Positions 1-13,552 of a DNA stretch of 64,000 nt are shown in pieces. The DNA is from Delphinapterus leucas (lineage: Eukaryota; Chordata; Mammalia; Artiodactyla; Monodontidae). The stretch's first letter is position 1; the number at the start of each line of letters is the position of its first letter. The notes beneath the pieces are model-generated. The model worked only from the letters and a program-made list of their open reading frames with translations. It had not been told where the DNA came from and ran no database searches. The stretch is taken from positions 5,823,371 through 5,887,370 of the forward strand of contig NW_022098031.1 of the NCBI RefSeq assembly GCF_002288925.2, written 5' to 3'. The translations under genes were made by a program, and so were the position numbers.

Positions 1-1950
1 GGGGGATATGTGGGAAAACCCGGATGAAGTGGGGGACTTTGAGCCCCTTAATTCTGAGTCTTCTGTGCCAGTTCAAAAGGTCTTCCCACATCAGGGGAAG
101 TGGTCTAGTAATCATGGATTTTTAGTTCTGTTTTAAATTTCTGGAGTAAGAAACCACTATCTACATAACTCTTTCACATAATAATTAACTAGAATGCTGA
201 GCATTTAGTGTTTAGTCAGTAGATAGTTGTTTATCCTTTGATTAAAGATAGAAAAAGAAAAGGCTCAGTATTGGAACTGATTAACATCTAACAATACTGA
301 ATAGGTGAATGAGTGACTAACACATAACAATACAGAATTATGTACTTCATTCTGCTGGAAAATCTGAATAAATTTGCATTTAATTAAGAAATGACAAATA
401 ATTAGGACATTTGACTATCATAATATTTAACTACCTTTTATGAGCATAGAGGAAATTATGGCTGAATAAATATTTAGGTTCTCATATTGGTAAATCAAGT
501 GGACAGAAGAAGAAAAAAAGCCTGTTATATAATTTGTGCTTTTGAGGCAGGGTAGAAAAGATAAAGAAATGCATTGAGGAGTTCTATTTATAGCTGAAAT
601 TTCGGAATAGAAAACACTTCTATTAATCTTCCATTCATGACAAATTAAATACATTTTTATTTCAACAGCTTCTTTTGTAACATTTCTTTTTTCCTTGCCT
701 TTAGCAAAAATGTCTGTCAAGTACAATCTTTCTAATAGTGAGATACCAAACAATAAACAAGCTGGTTAACAAGCTTCCTTATAAGCTTACAGAATCCACA
801 TGACAATCTACCAGTGGTAAGGAGTACACTCCTTCATCAAAATAAGCTGAAGAAAAAAAAAATGCAGAGGTCATAATATTTAAGAAAAGTGTTGAAAGCT
901 CTCCTCCTGTTGGTAAGCTGTTAGGTCAAATTCTCCTAGACAGCAGCCATTGTTCTTTCATCTCACTAGTGCAGGGTAAATTGGGGGTGACTGTCTTCAC
1001 TGGCCATGCGTTTATACCTGATTTTTTTCTCTAGTAAATAGAGGATGGGAAAGAAAAACTTGTGAGGGAATGAAGCTTATCTTTAGAGCCCAGGCTCTGT
1101 CCTTTCTTACTTTTTCAGAGACCCAGAGCCTTTCTGCCTTGTCTCATTTCCCTTTTCTCTCAGCCACAAATCAGATGTCTAGAAGCTCTACTTGTGGATG
1201 CAGTTTATTCCAGGGATAGCTTCATACGAAGTTTACGTCTAAAGAAAGCGATCAGTCAAATCATTTGTTACACTTCACCAGGATCTCTTTAAGGGTAGGA
1301 AGCATTACAGGATTATTTTATCACTGGAGTCTCACAAAATGTCTGTAAAAATTTCAGACTAAATATAAGCACTCTTTGAGTTTCCTTAAATTCTCTCATT
1401 CTCATTAACTTTACTGTAAGCTGCTGTAAACATTGAGCTCTTATAAGCAGGAGAGACACAGCAGCCTGTGTACCTTTCTCATCCATAGTGATCCTTTGGG
1501 GTAGGAAACATGGTTGATTCACTCTGTTTAATTGTGGTGAATTTAAATACACTGTGGGAATTTCCATTATGTTTTTCCCAATAATGTATATAAAGTCAGT
1601 GTTTTGTTTTCTTGAAATGAAAAAACAGTCACTCACATTTTGTGACTAATGTGATTAAGTTTATTTTGATCATCATTGCTGTCTATTTTCATCATTCTGA
1701 AAAAAAAAAAGCTTAGTCTCTCTTAAAAGAGCATTCACAGCAGGATCTTGTTGCAGAAACTTCTAATGAGAAATTTAAGTGATTTGCAGAGTTACACCTT
1801 TAGAACTATATTTATATCTAGCATGAAGTGTCCCTTCTCAGTTATGAACCATGGAAACTTGTTTATAGAGCTGGGGACAAAGTGAACAAAAAAAAGGAAG
1901 AAAGGCTATTTTTCTGAAACACAAACAAAATCAACACAGATAACAAAAGT
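1..1950. other. unassigned AT-rich DNA
   Basis: I see no gene or clear repeat here. The first 120 bases are somewhat G-rich, and the rest is AT-rich with many stop codons in all frames. Open frames of 107-108 codons on the minus strand (427-753, 1313-1636) show no recognisable domain or codon bias and look like chance. Confidence 0.5.
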
Positions 1951-2070
1951 GCAAGCTCCATGAAATCAGCAAAACTGCTTGATTGTTTACAGGCGCTCCT
2001 ACACTCAGCTCCTATCTTATGTCTGGCACATAGTGAGCCCTTGATAGGTGCTTGTGAATGAATGAATGAG
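1951..2070 (+). mobile_element. L2-like LINE 3' tail fragment
   Basis: The block runs from a 'gcaagctcca' motif through 'tctggcacatagtgagccc' and ends in a short GAAT repeat (three units). This order matches the conserved 3' end of mammalian L2 elements. It is old and diverged, with no target-site duplication visible. A MIR tail would look similar. Confidence 0.5.
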
Positions 2071-2550
2071 TCTAGTCATCTGCAGTAATAAAATATTCAG
2101 AGTGTTAGTGAACAGAAAACTCTCTATTCCATTTTCAACCAAGAAAACTAATGTATAATATTAGTAACAGAGGACTTAACTATAATTAATACAAAGGACA
2201 ACTCTGACATAATTGTGTGGTGACTTGCCTGGCACTTGTCGTGACATAAAATATCAAGTTGAGAGTAAGAATCTGTAAATGTTTAATCAGCTCTGGCCAA
2301 GAAAGGGAGTGCTCTCATTCTTTCAAAAGAAATATCTCTAGATAGGGAAAGACAAACCATCTGAATGTAATAGCTTGAAGAATTTATCTCTTGGGAACAT
2401 TCCATACTCCAAAGTGCAAGACATTTTTTGAGCTGAAGACCTAAAACGGGTTCTCTTCTCCTTGCAGATCTCATGGCTATCATAAGAATCAGTCAGTGGA
2501 AGAGTAAGAAACTGTGAGCCAAAATCCTGGCTCTGTTTTTGTTTACTCAA
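2071..2550. other. unassigned AT-rich DNA
   Basis: I see nothing recognisable between the L2-like tail and the first CHR SINE. Confidence 0.4.
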
Positions 2551-2561
2551 AAAAATGTAGG

Positions 2562-2771
2562 GGGGCTTCCCTGGTGGCGCAGTGGTTGAGAGTCCGCCTG
2601 CTGATGCAGGGGACGCGGGTTCGTGCCCTGGTCCGGGAAGATCCCACATGCCGCGGAGCGGCTGGGCCCGTGAGCCATGGCCGCTGAGCCTGCGCATCCG
2701 GAGCCTGTGCTCCTCAACTGGAGAGGCCACAGCAGTGAGAGGCCCGCGTACCGCAAAAAAAAAAAAAAAAA
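2562..2771 (+). mobile_element. CHR-family SINE (short form)
   Basis: This is a tRNA-derived SINE of the cetartiodactyl CHR type. It opens with GGGGCTTCCCTGGTGGCGCA and carries an A-box-like TGGCGCAGTGG and a B-box-like GGTTCGTGCCC, the internal RNA polymerase III promoter. It ends in CGTACCGC followed by a run of about 18 A. A target-site duplication ending AATGTAGG flanks it (about 2553-2561 and 2772-2781). The short form, low divergence and intact tail indicate a fairly young insertion. The apparent open frames across it on both strands are products of the repeat and not genes. Confidence 0.93.
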
Positions 2772-2781
2772 AGAATGTAGG

Positions 2782-3759
2782 CCAAGCCCTTATTCACTCT
2801 GGTTCCTTGTCCACAGAGTTGATTGAGTAACCAGATCCTTCAGCTCTCAGCTACTTGGTGAGGTGTCCCCTGATACCCAATTAACCGTTAACTTCCCCAG
2901 TCAGTCTTCATTAGAGCTAATCCTTCATGGCATGCATCACCCTAAAATGATCTCGTTTACTTACTTGTCTTCCTTTCCCTTTCCCCCAGCTAACTAATGG
3001 AATTATAGTAAGTGAACCTGTGAATTTAACTTTCTGAATCTAAAGATCCAACAAACAGGCCCTGAGCAGCTATGACTTTATCAAGCTCAGTCAAATAAGT
3101 TAGCCTCTATCTTTGACTTCTGGCATCTTATAAAGGAAAACTTTTCTAGCCTATTAATTACCTGTAAGATAATCAAGTTTGATAGAAATTATTTGGCCGA
3201 ACTATTTTTGTTTTGGTAAATAGGGCTTCTTGCTCTGGTTAGTGGTGATGGTTGTTGTTGGTAGTGGTAGTTAGTGGTGGTTAGTGGTGTGACTTGCAGG
3301 GAGAAGAAAGGAGAGAAAACAAATGGGAGTTGTGATGTGGAATGAACATGACACTTTCCATTCTCACTTACGGATAAAAATCTCTGTATCTCAGAGAGAA
3401 ATGCCCTTTCCTGGGAAATCATTTGAGTTAAACATACTAATGGACACTTGCTGTGTGTTCAGTATGAATAATCTGCAGCTCTTTCCTTAAATAGCTAGCA
3501 ATAGCGAGAGAAAATTAGTGGGAGACCGCAGTCCTGAGCTGGATGGGAAGGAAGTTTTGAATTAAGAGAGTATAGATTTCTGTAATTATGACACTGGACT
3601 GGCATCTGTTATTGAAGTGAGACATTTCTTGGTACTAAAAGCACCTAAAGGACATTATATGATCTAAGAATGAAAAATAAATAACTTTTTTTGTGGCCTG
3701 CCTGAGATTTCATCAAAAGAAGAGGATAATAAACAGTCCATACTGTAGGTCAAAGGATG
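2782..3759. other. unassigned DNA with a GT-rich patch
   Basis: I see no gene. Positions 3236-3295 hold an imperfect run of GGT/GTT/AGT triplets on the plus strand, which produces a false 77-codon minus-strand frame. The rest is unassigned. Confidence 0.4.
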
Positions 3760-3768
3760 AAGGTGTTG

Positions 3769-4076
3769 GGCTTCCCTGGTGGCACAGTGGTTAAGAATCT
3801 GCCTGCCAGTGCAGGGGACACTGGTTCAATCCCCAGTCCACGAAGATCCCACATGCCACGGAGCAGCTAAGCCCGTGCGCCACAACTACTGAAGCCCACG
3901 TGCCTGGAGCCCGTGCTCCGCAGCAAGAGAAGCCACGGCAATGCCCGTGCACTGCAGCGAAGAGTAGCCCCCGCTCTCAGCAACTAGAGAAAGCCCGCAC
4001 GCAGCAACGAAGACCCAACACAGCCAAAAATAAAAAACAAACAAACATAAAACACCTATTTAAAAAAAAAAGAATA
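3769..4076 (+). mobile_element. CHR-family SINE (long form)
   Basis: The 5' two thirds match the short CHR SINE (GGCTTCCCTGGTGGCACAGT, B-box-like GGTTCAATCCC). The element then continues with a second module containing 'agcccccgctctcagcaac', 'agaaagcccgcacgcagcaa' and 'gaagacccaacacagcc', followed by an A-rich tail with AAAC/AAAT units. A 9-bp target-site duplication AAGGTGTTG lies at 3760-3768 and 4077-4085. It is more diverged than the short copies, so probably older. Confidence 0.92.
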
Positions 4077-4085
4077 AAGGTGTTG

Positions 4086-5609
4086 TGTTGTTTTGTTGTT
4101 GATTTTTACTTGCACCCAAATAAGTTGAGCTCATTCAAAGTACAGGTTATAGTGAGATAATGCACGTGGAAGAAGCAAGGGCAAGGGACCATTTGATCCC
4201 AGAGAGATATAGAAGCTAGGATGGTAGAAGGAAGTCCTTTTATTCCACAAGATTAAGATCAGTAATTTAAACTTTGGTTAAGGTAAGGAATACTTTAGAA
4301 GGAATATATACTTCCTCTAAAGATTCTAATCTTTCTTAATGTGAATGCATATTCATTTCCCATATCTTTTCATGGAGTGCTAAAGCCTTTTCTCTAAGTG
4401 TAGGTCTACCCATTGGAGTTTGTGGTAATATTTTTTGCATAAACAAAATACGTAATGTATCATTTGTAATTTCTAGTTTTAATTTTTTTTTAATAGAGTG
4501 AGAACTTGAATGCCCTTGTGAGGCATACTGAGTGAAGTTTTTTTCCTTTTTTAAAAATAATTTTCTCCCATCTTTGTAGTTTCACACTCTTATTTAATGG
4601 TAAGATTGTAATGTATCTTTGTCAAGCATTTCCAAAGCATTGAAAGTAAATTTCATAGAAAAAGCCTTTCTTACTATATGCTATTTTACTTCGTTAATTT
4701 ACATAATAATTGCATTATGTACTTGCAGAAGTTAAGGACAACAAGCATAAAAAGGTTACAGAAGGGACACAAACCACTTTAAGCATACTGATGAACGTAA
4801 AAGGGCAGAATTTGTGGGGCAAGGTAGGCAAGAGGTTATTAAACAAAGGCCTTTCAAATGCCATGAGAATTAATCAGTATGTTTTAGACAGGCAGTGGGA
4901 ATTACTGGTTAAGGCAGTAAGTCTGTAAACTGGACATCAATTAAGAGAGTTTTTATTCTAGTTCTTGATGGCTGTTCAGTTCCAGGTGTCTCCAGACAAC
5001 CAAGATGCACTTCCTGCCTTACAGTCCAAAAAAATAAAATAAAATAACCGTATCCTCTTAAAAAACATTCCTTTCCTTGCTCGTGCTAATTCAAGTAGTA
5101 TCTGTCAAATGTATCCTAAAACACATTGATGAGCCCTAGACTGGGTCCCAAGTTAGATTAGCATAGAAGTTCTCAAAGCTTTGCTGAAATTCTCATATCA
5201 TTTTTCTGTTCAAAATATTTTAAGATCAATATTGTCTTTTTATTTATATCTGAATATTCATTCTAATATATAAAGCATGCTTCATGTTTTGTATAATAAT
5301 CACTACTGAGACACTATCTGATTTAAAAATGTAGCTTTTTTTCAGGCCAAGCAACAGAACAATTTCTGAGATAAACTATTTAAATAATTTTGACAGTCAA
5401 CCTAATAAATACTTTAAGAAAAGTTTTCCACAGTTGACATAGATATATATTATTTCCTCCAACAGGTTCTCAATTTCAAAATTGGTATTTTTGGTTTTCA
5501 TAAATTAGTGCATCCGTTCAGCACACGACTTTAATTTTCTTTCTTTGCTGCTACTTGTTCTTCTATCCTCTAGAGGTCTTTAGTCCGTGCCTGAATGCAA
5601 GAGATAAAT
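4086..5609. other. unassigned AT-rich DNA
   Basis: I see no recognisable feature. A 72-codon plus-strand frame at 4710-4928 has no domain I know and lies in AT-rich sequence. Confidence 0.4.
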
Positions 5610-5621
5610 CTAAATGTGTAG

Positions 5622-5827
5622 GGCTTCCCTGGTGGCGCAGTGGTTGAGCGTCTGCCTGCCGATGCAGGGGACACGGGTTCGTGCCCCAGTCCAGGAAGAT
5701 CCCACATGCTGCGGAGTGGCTAGGCCCGTGAGCAATGGCCGCTGAGCCTGCGCGTCCAGAGCCTGTGCTCCGCAATGGGAGAGGCCACAACAGTGAGAGG
5801 CCCACGTACTGCAAAAAAAAAAAAAAA
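5622..5827 (+). mobile_element. CHR-family SINE (short form)
   Basis: This is a full-length short-form CHR SINE with 5' GGGCTTCCCTGGTGGCGCAG, B-box-like GGTTCGTGCCC, the 3' 'gagaggcccacgtactgc' segment and an A15 tail. A perfect 12-bp target-site duplication CTAAATGTGTAG flanks it at 5610-5621 and 5828-5839, so both boundaries are fixed by sequence. The perfect duplication and uninterrupted tail suggest recent retrotransposition by the L1 machinery. Confidence 0.95.
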
Positions 5828-5839
5828 CTAAATGTGTAG

Positions 5840-7792
5840 ATCACCTTTGTTTCTCCATCAGTAATTATTTCTTTTGTAATATTTTTATTCAAAATAAGTA
5901 AAACTGAAACCCATGTAAATGATCAACTCATGACACTGAAATCAATCACCTGTATTTTTGATTCACTAAAGAATACTTGCATCCTTTATTATCCCAAAGA
6001 AAAGAATATTTCTTGATAAGTTGTTGGCACTCATCCAATTATATAAGACATGCATTGCCTTTCTTTTAATTGGTTCTCTTTTTATGGAGTTAAATTTGGG
6101 AGTCTTCCAGGGTTTCTGGGTTTGTCCTATAGTCACTCCAAGAATAAGTTCTTTTCATTCTGAAATGAACAAGAATCACATTAAAGAAAATATCCACAAA
6201 TAAAATTTTTGTATTAAGATTGAAATTGTTTGGATTGACATTTTTTGAATGAATAACAAGATAGATACTTTTATCCATTTATTGATTTAAGGATGCCTAA
6301 CTATAATAAAGGGAATGGACACAGTCGACATTATCCCATAGTCTCTGGATTTTCAGTAGAATCTTCCCACAGTTATTTCCTAACTGAAGAAACTGGGCTG
6401 AAAATGTAGATACATCCTTTCAAAACAATTAAAAATTCCAAAATCACTAAATATTTTCAAATGAAAATATCTATTCTTTATGAGTAAACATGACCAATTA
6501 TAGCTACTTCCTCACTTGTGTTTTATAAACTTTCTCACAGATTTGTAGACCCTTAGATTTGGCAGTGATCTTAGAGAACCTCAATCAAAATTCCCTCCCT
6601 CAATGCAAGAATCCTTTTTCAGTCAAGGGATCACCCTTGGTTGAAACTTCTAGATGGTGAAATATTAGTTATCTGTAAAGTCATTCTAAACCAGAATGTT
6701 TACTTTTATATATAATTTTTTATTGTTGAAACAGAAATACACTTCTTGATAGGGTTAATTGTGTTTTTGAGAGTTACACACAAAAAGAAATCTATTTCTC
6801 CTTGCGACTAAAACAAATTCAGATTTATGGCATGTTCTCGAGAGTATTTTCTTTTCCAAAAACATTCTAATTGTTCCTTCAACCATTTTTTATCTGACAT
6901 GATTTACAGATTCATCACTGTTCTGACACTTCTACTCAATTCGGGCTTTGCTGTTATTGTTTTTAAAATATAATGAACATAATTTAATAAGACATTGTAC
7001 TTAGAATAATCCTAGCATAATGTAATGCCTATTTCTATCAGGATGGTTTCTGAATAAAATACTAAAGAAAGCTACTTGCATATATCTTCTATAATATGGA
7101 AAATTTTCCCTAGGTTTCTGTCATTTATTCTGAATGAAAGACAACACCAGAAGGGATAATTCTTCATTGGTTAACATGTTGTACATAGTTTTACAGTCTT
7201 TAGTAGTTTTTCAGATTTGATAACACTTTCATTCAGAATAACTCTCAGAGTCAATAATCTCCCTGATAACTTTTTTTAAACCCCTGATAACTATTTTTAA
7301 ACAAGTTACTTTGCTTATGAGTATTTCCAAAGAAGTGCTGAAAATATAATATTCTCATATCAGTCATTTTAATTGGGTAGTCTATAAAGTCTTTTTTAAC
7401 ATTTTAGAAACTACAATGTGGGATTGGACTTCTTGGCATAATCTGAATGGGCTAGATGTGAATTCTCATGTGTCTCTCTCCCTGCCTCCCCTTCATATAC
7501 ACTCTTGTCCATTTTAAATGGAGGTCACTCTTTCTAATTTATTCATTTGTCACCATTTGGACAGGTGACAATCCTCTGTCAGGATTTAAAAACAAAATGA
7601 AAATGAACTCTTTAGTTTTAGGTTTCAGATGCAATATATGAATCTGATTACTTCTGTTAAGAAAATTAATTAATATGTGATGCTAGAATATCAGTAATAA
7701 AAAAGGGGAAATAATAGTACCAGAAGATAATGTATTGGTGTCATTTACCACATAACTCTAACAATAAGCTATCATAAACATGTATTTTGTTC
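5840..7792. other. unassigned AT-rich DNA
   Basis: About 2 kb of AT-rich DNA with no gene. Positions 6540-6660 ('cccttagatttggcagtgat' onward) have the look of an old dispersed repeat, but I cannot name it. Confidence 0.4.
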
Positions 7793-7890
7793 TTTCATTC
7801 ATTGAACACATTTATTGATAATTTACTACATGCCTGGCACTTGCTAGGTTTCAGGGATCCAACAGAGACCATGCCTTCATGAGGTTTTTT
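7793..7890 (-). mobile_element. L2-like fragment
   Basis: 'cattcattgaacacatttat' followed by 'ctacatgcctggcacttgct' is the usual reverse-strand reading of the L2 3' region. It is diverged and short. Confidence 0.45.
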
Positions 7891-9300
7891 TGTATAAGGT
7901 GTTGTCATGTAGTGAACTGTCCTCTAATTTAATTTTCTAATATTTAAGTCTCTCTCAGCATGATTATTTGCCTCTAGAAGGTTTATCAAATAAAAAGTGC
8001 ATAAAGTTGACATTCTTATGACTGGGTGCTCATTATCTGCTTTTCTCAGTCAGATGCTAGGAAACATGAATTTCTTGATGTTTCCCTTTTAAAATAGAGT
8101 TTGGGCTAGGTTAGCTGTATATTTGCTTTTTAATTTTAACTTCAATTATTATCAGTGATGGAGATGCTTTATTTTGTAAGTCAATTTATTGTCTTACTTT
8201 TTGAAAGTTGCCTTCCTATGACAACTATCCATTGGTCTTTTACACCTAAAAATAAATCAGTATATTTCTCTCTTCATATTATATATCTCCAAATATTTGA
8301 AAAAAATAGGAGTTCTCTGGTTTGAATAATACATCTGGTATTCCATGAGGCAGTCTTTTACAACTTATACTAAGTGTAAAATATGTATGTGATAAAAGAT
8401 AAGAAAGATGAAAACACAAAACAACACTGAAAATTAGAAGTTAAACTCTTGCAAATAAGTGAGAGAACTTTTGCTGATAAAAATGATGACCAATGGCTTA
8501 CATTAGTTTTGCTTCCTAAAACATAAAGTTACCTGAAACTTAAAAGAAGTGAAATATGTGATACTCTTTCATTGTCTGTTGCTTACTACAGAGACAAAAG
8601 ATCGATTAATGATGAACTGAGTACAATCCAAACACTGATTATCCATCAGTGCCTGATTTTTATATGAGATAGAGAATGTGTCTTTCAGAAACTCACAAGG
8701 CAATCATAGCATGGTTCTGGAACAGAAGTATTGCATCCTGGAAGTCACGGAACCCACAAATAAAACTGCTCTGAGAAGGGACAAATACAAGAATATTTTG
8801 GTAAATGTTCTTGTTGAGGATTGTATTTTATTTTTGGTAACTAATTGGGACAGAGTCAGAGAACCAACCAAATTACCTACAAATGAATGCCTATTAGACA
8901 GTAGGAATTTGGCTTAGAGGAATACACAATAATGTAATATCCAGTTGTAGATATAAAACAGGTATTTGACTTAGACCCAAAGTGATGATAAGTGGGCTCA
9001 GAATGAATTTTGTACCCTTTGTTGGTAAACATGAGGACTGAACATACTGTCCTATCTTATAGAATGAATCAACAGCTCTCCTAGGCTGATATTTAGAGAA
9101 GAAGCCTATGTAGCGATATGCATTTTAAAATAGCAGTTCTGGTTGGTATTAAAGATATAAGACTGAATGATGTTCAAAAGGGCATCAGTGTAGACCAAAG
9201 AAAGAATATATTCCAGCACGGAGTTCTAGGGCTCTGAAAATTCTGTATGTCACATGGGTGAAAAGAAAAAGGAAATGCCTTCTCAGCTCAGAAACCACAT
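7891..9300. other. unassigned AT-rich DNA
   Basis: I see no gene. The 79-codon plus-strand frame at 8678-8917 shows no domain, and its surroundings show no splice or promoter context I trust. Confidence 0.4.
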
Positions 9301-9420
9301 GCAAAGTATTTATTAATTATTCTGTAAATATTTATTAGGTAACTACTAAATGTTAGACACAGTTCTAGTGTGTGGAGTACATGAAGTGAACCAATTAAGC
9401 AAAGCTCCTTGGCCCATAGA
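9301..9420 (-). mobile_element. possible L2-like fragment
   Basis: 'aatatttattaggtaactac' followed by 'tgttagacacagttctag' resembles the reverse strand of the L2 3' region. It is diverged and the call is tentative. The next 200 bases up to the L1 show nothing I can assign. Confidence 0.4.
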
Positions 9421-9622
9421 GTTTTCATGTTTACATCATTGCTTCTTTACCCAACATGCTTTTCTGATTCAGAAGTGTTTCAAACCTTCTCCACTTTCCA
9501 CAAAACCCATCCACCTCCCCTCAGAAGATATACTGGACACCAATTTCACAGAGGAACCAGAAGCCATCAGATGAGAAATTTTCATCATCATACCTTCAAA
9601 AACACTTCCATCTGCTCTCCGT

Positions 9623-9634
9623 TCTACCTTCTTC
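9623..9634. repeat. target-site duplication of the full-length L1 (3' side)
   Basis: TCTACCTTCTTC here matches 17382-17393 exactly. The two 12-mers sit at the outer edges of the L1, one beyond its A-rich 3' tail and one beyond its 5' end. This identifies 9635-17381 as one insertion. Confidence 0.88.
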
Positions 9635-12600
9635 TTTTTTAAAAAAAAACCAAAACTATTTATTTATTTACTTTTTAACATCTATTTTGGAGTATAACTG
9701 CTTTACAATGGTGTGTTAGTTTCTGCTTTATAACAAAGTGAATCAGCTATACATATACATATATCCCCACATCTCCTCCCTCTTGCATCTCCCTCCTTCT
9801 CACCCTCCCTATCCCACCCATCTAGGTGGTCACAAAGCACCGAGCTGATCTTCCTGTGCTATGCAGCTGCTTCCCACTAGCTATCTATTTTACGTTTGTT
9901 AGTGTATATATGTCCATGCCACTCTCTCACTACGTCCCAGCTTACCCTTCCCACTCCCTGTGTCCTCAAGTACATACTCTACGTCTGCGTCTTTATACCT
10001 GTCCTACCCCTAGGTTCTTCAGAACCATTTTGTTTTGTTTTTTATAGATTCCATATATATGTATTAGCATATGGTATTTGTCTTTCTCTTTCTGACTGAC
10101 TTCACTCTGTGACAGACTCTAGGTCCATCCACCTCACTACAAATAACTCAATTTCGTTCCTTTTTATGGCTGAGTAGTATTCCATTGAATATACGTGCCA
10201 CATCTTCTTTATCCATTTATCCATTTATCATCTGTCGATGGACACTTAGGTTGCTTCCATGTCCTGGCTATTGTAAATAGAGCTGCAATGAACATTGTGG
10301 TACAGGACTGTTTTTGAATTATGGTTTTCTCAGGGTATATGCCCAGTAGTGGGATTGCTGGGTCATATGGTAGTTCTACTTTTAGTTTTTTAAGGAACCT
10401 CCATACTGTTCTCCACAGTGGCTGTATCAGTTTACATTCCCACCAACAGTGCAAGAGGGTTCCCTTTTCTCCACACCCTCTCCAGCATTTATTGTTTGTA
10501 GATTTTTTGATGATGGCCATTCTGAGGTATGGGGTGGTACCTCACTGTAGTTTTGATTTGCATTTCTCTAATGATTAGTGATGTTGAGCATCCTTTCATG
10601 TGTTTGTTGGGAATCTGTATATCTTCTTTGGAGAACTTCTGCACATTTTTGGATTGGGTTGTTTGGTTTTTTTTTTGATATTGACCTGCATGAGCTGCTT
10701 GTAAATTTTGGAGATTAATGCTTTGTCAGTTGCTTCATTTGCAAATATTTTCTCCCATTCTGAGGGTTGTCTTTTCATCTTGTTTATGGTTTCCTTTGCT
10801 GTGCAAAAGCTTTTAAGTTTCATTAGGTCCCATTTTGTTTATTTTTGTTTTTATTTCCATTTCTCTAGGAGGTGGGTCTAAAAGGATCTTGCTGTCATTT
10901 GTCATAGAGTGTTCTTCCTATGTTTTCCTCTAAGAGTTTTATAGTGTCTGGTCTTACATTTAGGTCTGAATCAATTTTGAGTTTATTTTTGTGTATGGCA
11001 TTAGGGAGTGTTCTAATTTCATTATTTTACATGTAGCTGCCCAGTTTTCCCAGCATGACTTATTGAAGAGGCTGTCTTTTCTCCATTGTATATCCTTGCC
11101 TCCTTTGTCATAGATTAGTTGACCATAGGTGTATGGGTTTATCTCTAGGATTTCTCTCCTGTTCCACTGAGCTCTATTTCAGTTTTGGGGCCAATACCAC
11201 ACTGTCTTGATTACTGTAGCTTTAGTATAGTCCAAAGACCAGGAGCCTGATTCCTCCTGCTCCATTTTTCTCTCTCAAGATTGCTTTGGCCTTTCGGGGT
11301 CTTTTGTGTTTCCATACAAATTGTGACATTTTTTGGTCTAGTTCTGTGAAAAATGCCATTAACAGTTTGATAGGAATTGTACTGAATCTGTAGATTGCTT
11401 TGGGTAGTATAGTCTTTCCACAATGTTGATTTTTCCAATCCAAGAACATGGTATATCTCTCCATCTGTTTGTATCATCTTTAACTTCTTTCATCAGTGTC
11501 TTATAGTTTCTGCATACAAGTATTTTGTGTCCTTAGGTAAGTTTATTACTAGGTATTTTATTCTTTTTGTTGCAATGGTAAATGGAAATGTTTCCTTAAT
11601 TTCTATTTCAGATTTTTCATCGTTGGTGTATAGGAATGCAAGAGATTTCTGTGCATTAATTTTGTATCCTGCTACTTTACCAAATTCATTGATTAGCTCT
11701 AGTAGTATCTTTAGGATTCTCTATGTATAGTATCATGTCATCTGCAAACAGTAACAGTTTTACTTCTTCTTTTCTGATTTGCATCCCTTTTATTTCTTTT
11801 TCTTCTCTGACTGCTGTGGCTAAAATTTCCAAATCTAGGTTGAATAATAGTGGTGAGAGTGTACAATCTTGTCCTGATGTTAGAGGAAATGGTTTCAGTT
11901 TTTCACCATTGAGAACGATGTTGGCTGTGGGTTTGCCATATATGGCCTTTATTATGTTGAGGCAAGTTCCCTCTATGCCCACCTTCTGGAGGGATTTTAT
12001 CATAAATGGGTGTTTAATTTTGTCAAAAGCTTTTTCTGAATCTATTGATATGATCATATGGTTTTTATCCTTCAGTTTCTTAATATGGTTTATCACACTG
12101 ATTGATTTGCATATATTGAAGAATCCTTGCATTCCTGGGATAACCTCCACTTGATCTTGATGTGTGATCCTTTTAATGCGCTGTTGGATTCTGTTTGCTA
12201 GTATTTTGTTGAGGATTTTAGTATCTATGTTCATCAGTGATATTGGCCTGGAGCATTCTTTCCTTGTGACATCTTTGTCTGGTTTTGGTATCAGAGTGAT
12301 GGTGGCCTCATACAATGATTTTGGGAGTGTTCCTCCCTCTGCTATATTTCAGAAGAATTTGAGAAGGATAGGTGTTAGCTCTTCTCTAAATGTTTGATAA
12401 AATTCACCTGTGAAGCCATCTGGACCTGGGCTTTTGTTTGTTGGAAGAATTTTAATCACAGTTTCAATTTCAGTGTTTGTGATTGGTCTGTTTATATTTT
12501 GTATTTCTTCCTGGTTCAGTCTTGGAAGGTTGTGCTCTTCTAAGAATTTGTCCATTTCTTCCAGGTTGTCCATTTTATTGGCATATAGTTGCTTGTAGTA

Positions 12601-13552
12601 ATCTCTCTTGATCCTTTGTATTTCTGCAGTGTCAGTTGTTACTTCTCCCTTTTCATTTCTAATTCTATTGATTTGAGTCTTCTCCCTTTTTGTCTCGATG
12701 AGTCTGGCTAATGGTTTATTAATTTTGTTTATCTTCTCAAAGACCCAGCTTTTAGTTTTATTGATCTTTTCTATTCTCTTCATTTCTTTTTCATTTATTT
12801 CTGATATGATCCTTATGATTTATTTCCTTCTGCTAACTTAGGGTTTTTTTTTTTTTCATTCTTCTTTCTCTAATTGCTTTAGGTGTAAGGTTAGGTTGTT
12901 TATTTGAGATGTTTCTTGTTTCTTCAGGTGGGATTGTATTGCTATAAACTTCCCTCCTAGAACTGCTTTTGCTGCATCCCATAGATTTTGCGTTGTTGTT
13001 TTTTCATTCTCATTTGTTTCTAGGTATTTTTTGATTTCCTCTTTGATTTTTTCAGTGATCTCTTGGTTATTTAGTAGTGTGTTGTTAGGCCTCCATGTGT
13101 TCATATTTTTTACAGATTTTTTCCTGTAATTGATATCTAGTCTCATAGCATTGTGGTCAGAAAAGATACTTGACATGATTTCAGTTTTCTTAAATTTACC
13201 AAATCTTGATTTGTGACCCTAGATATGATCTATTCTGGAGAATGTTCCATGAGCACTTGAGAAGAAAGTGTATTCTGTTGTTTTTGGATGGAATGTCCTA
13301 TGAGTATCAATTAAGTCCATCTTGTTTAATGTATCGTTTAAAGTTTGTGTTTCTTTATTTATTTTCATTTTGGATGATCTGTCCATTGGTGAAAGTGCGG
13401 GTTAAACTCCCCTAGTATGATTGTGTTACCATCTAGTTCCCCTTTATGGCTGGTAGCATTTCCCTTATATATTGAGGTGCTCCTATGTTGGGTGCATAAA
13501 TATTTACAATTGTTATATATTCTTTTTGGATTGATCCCTTCATCATTGTGTA

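Noticed and set aside
2582..2830. 82-codon plus-strand frame and its minus-strand partners (also at 38.1, 5.6, 23.4 and 44.2 kb) as small proteins
   Set aside because: All are translations of CHR SINEs and recur wherever the SINE lies open; they carry no coding signal.
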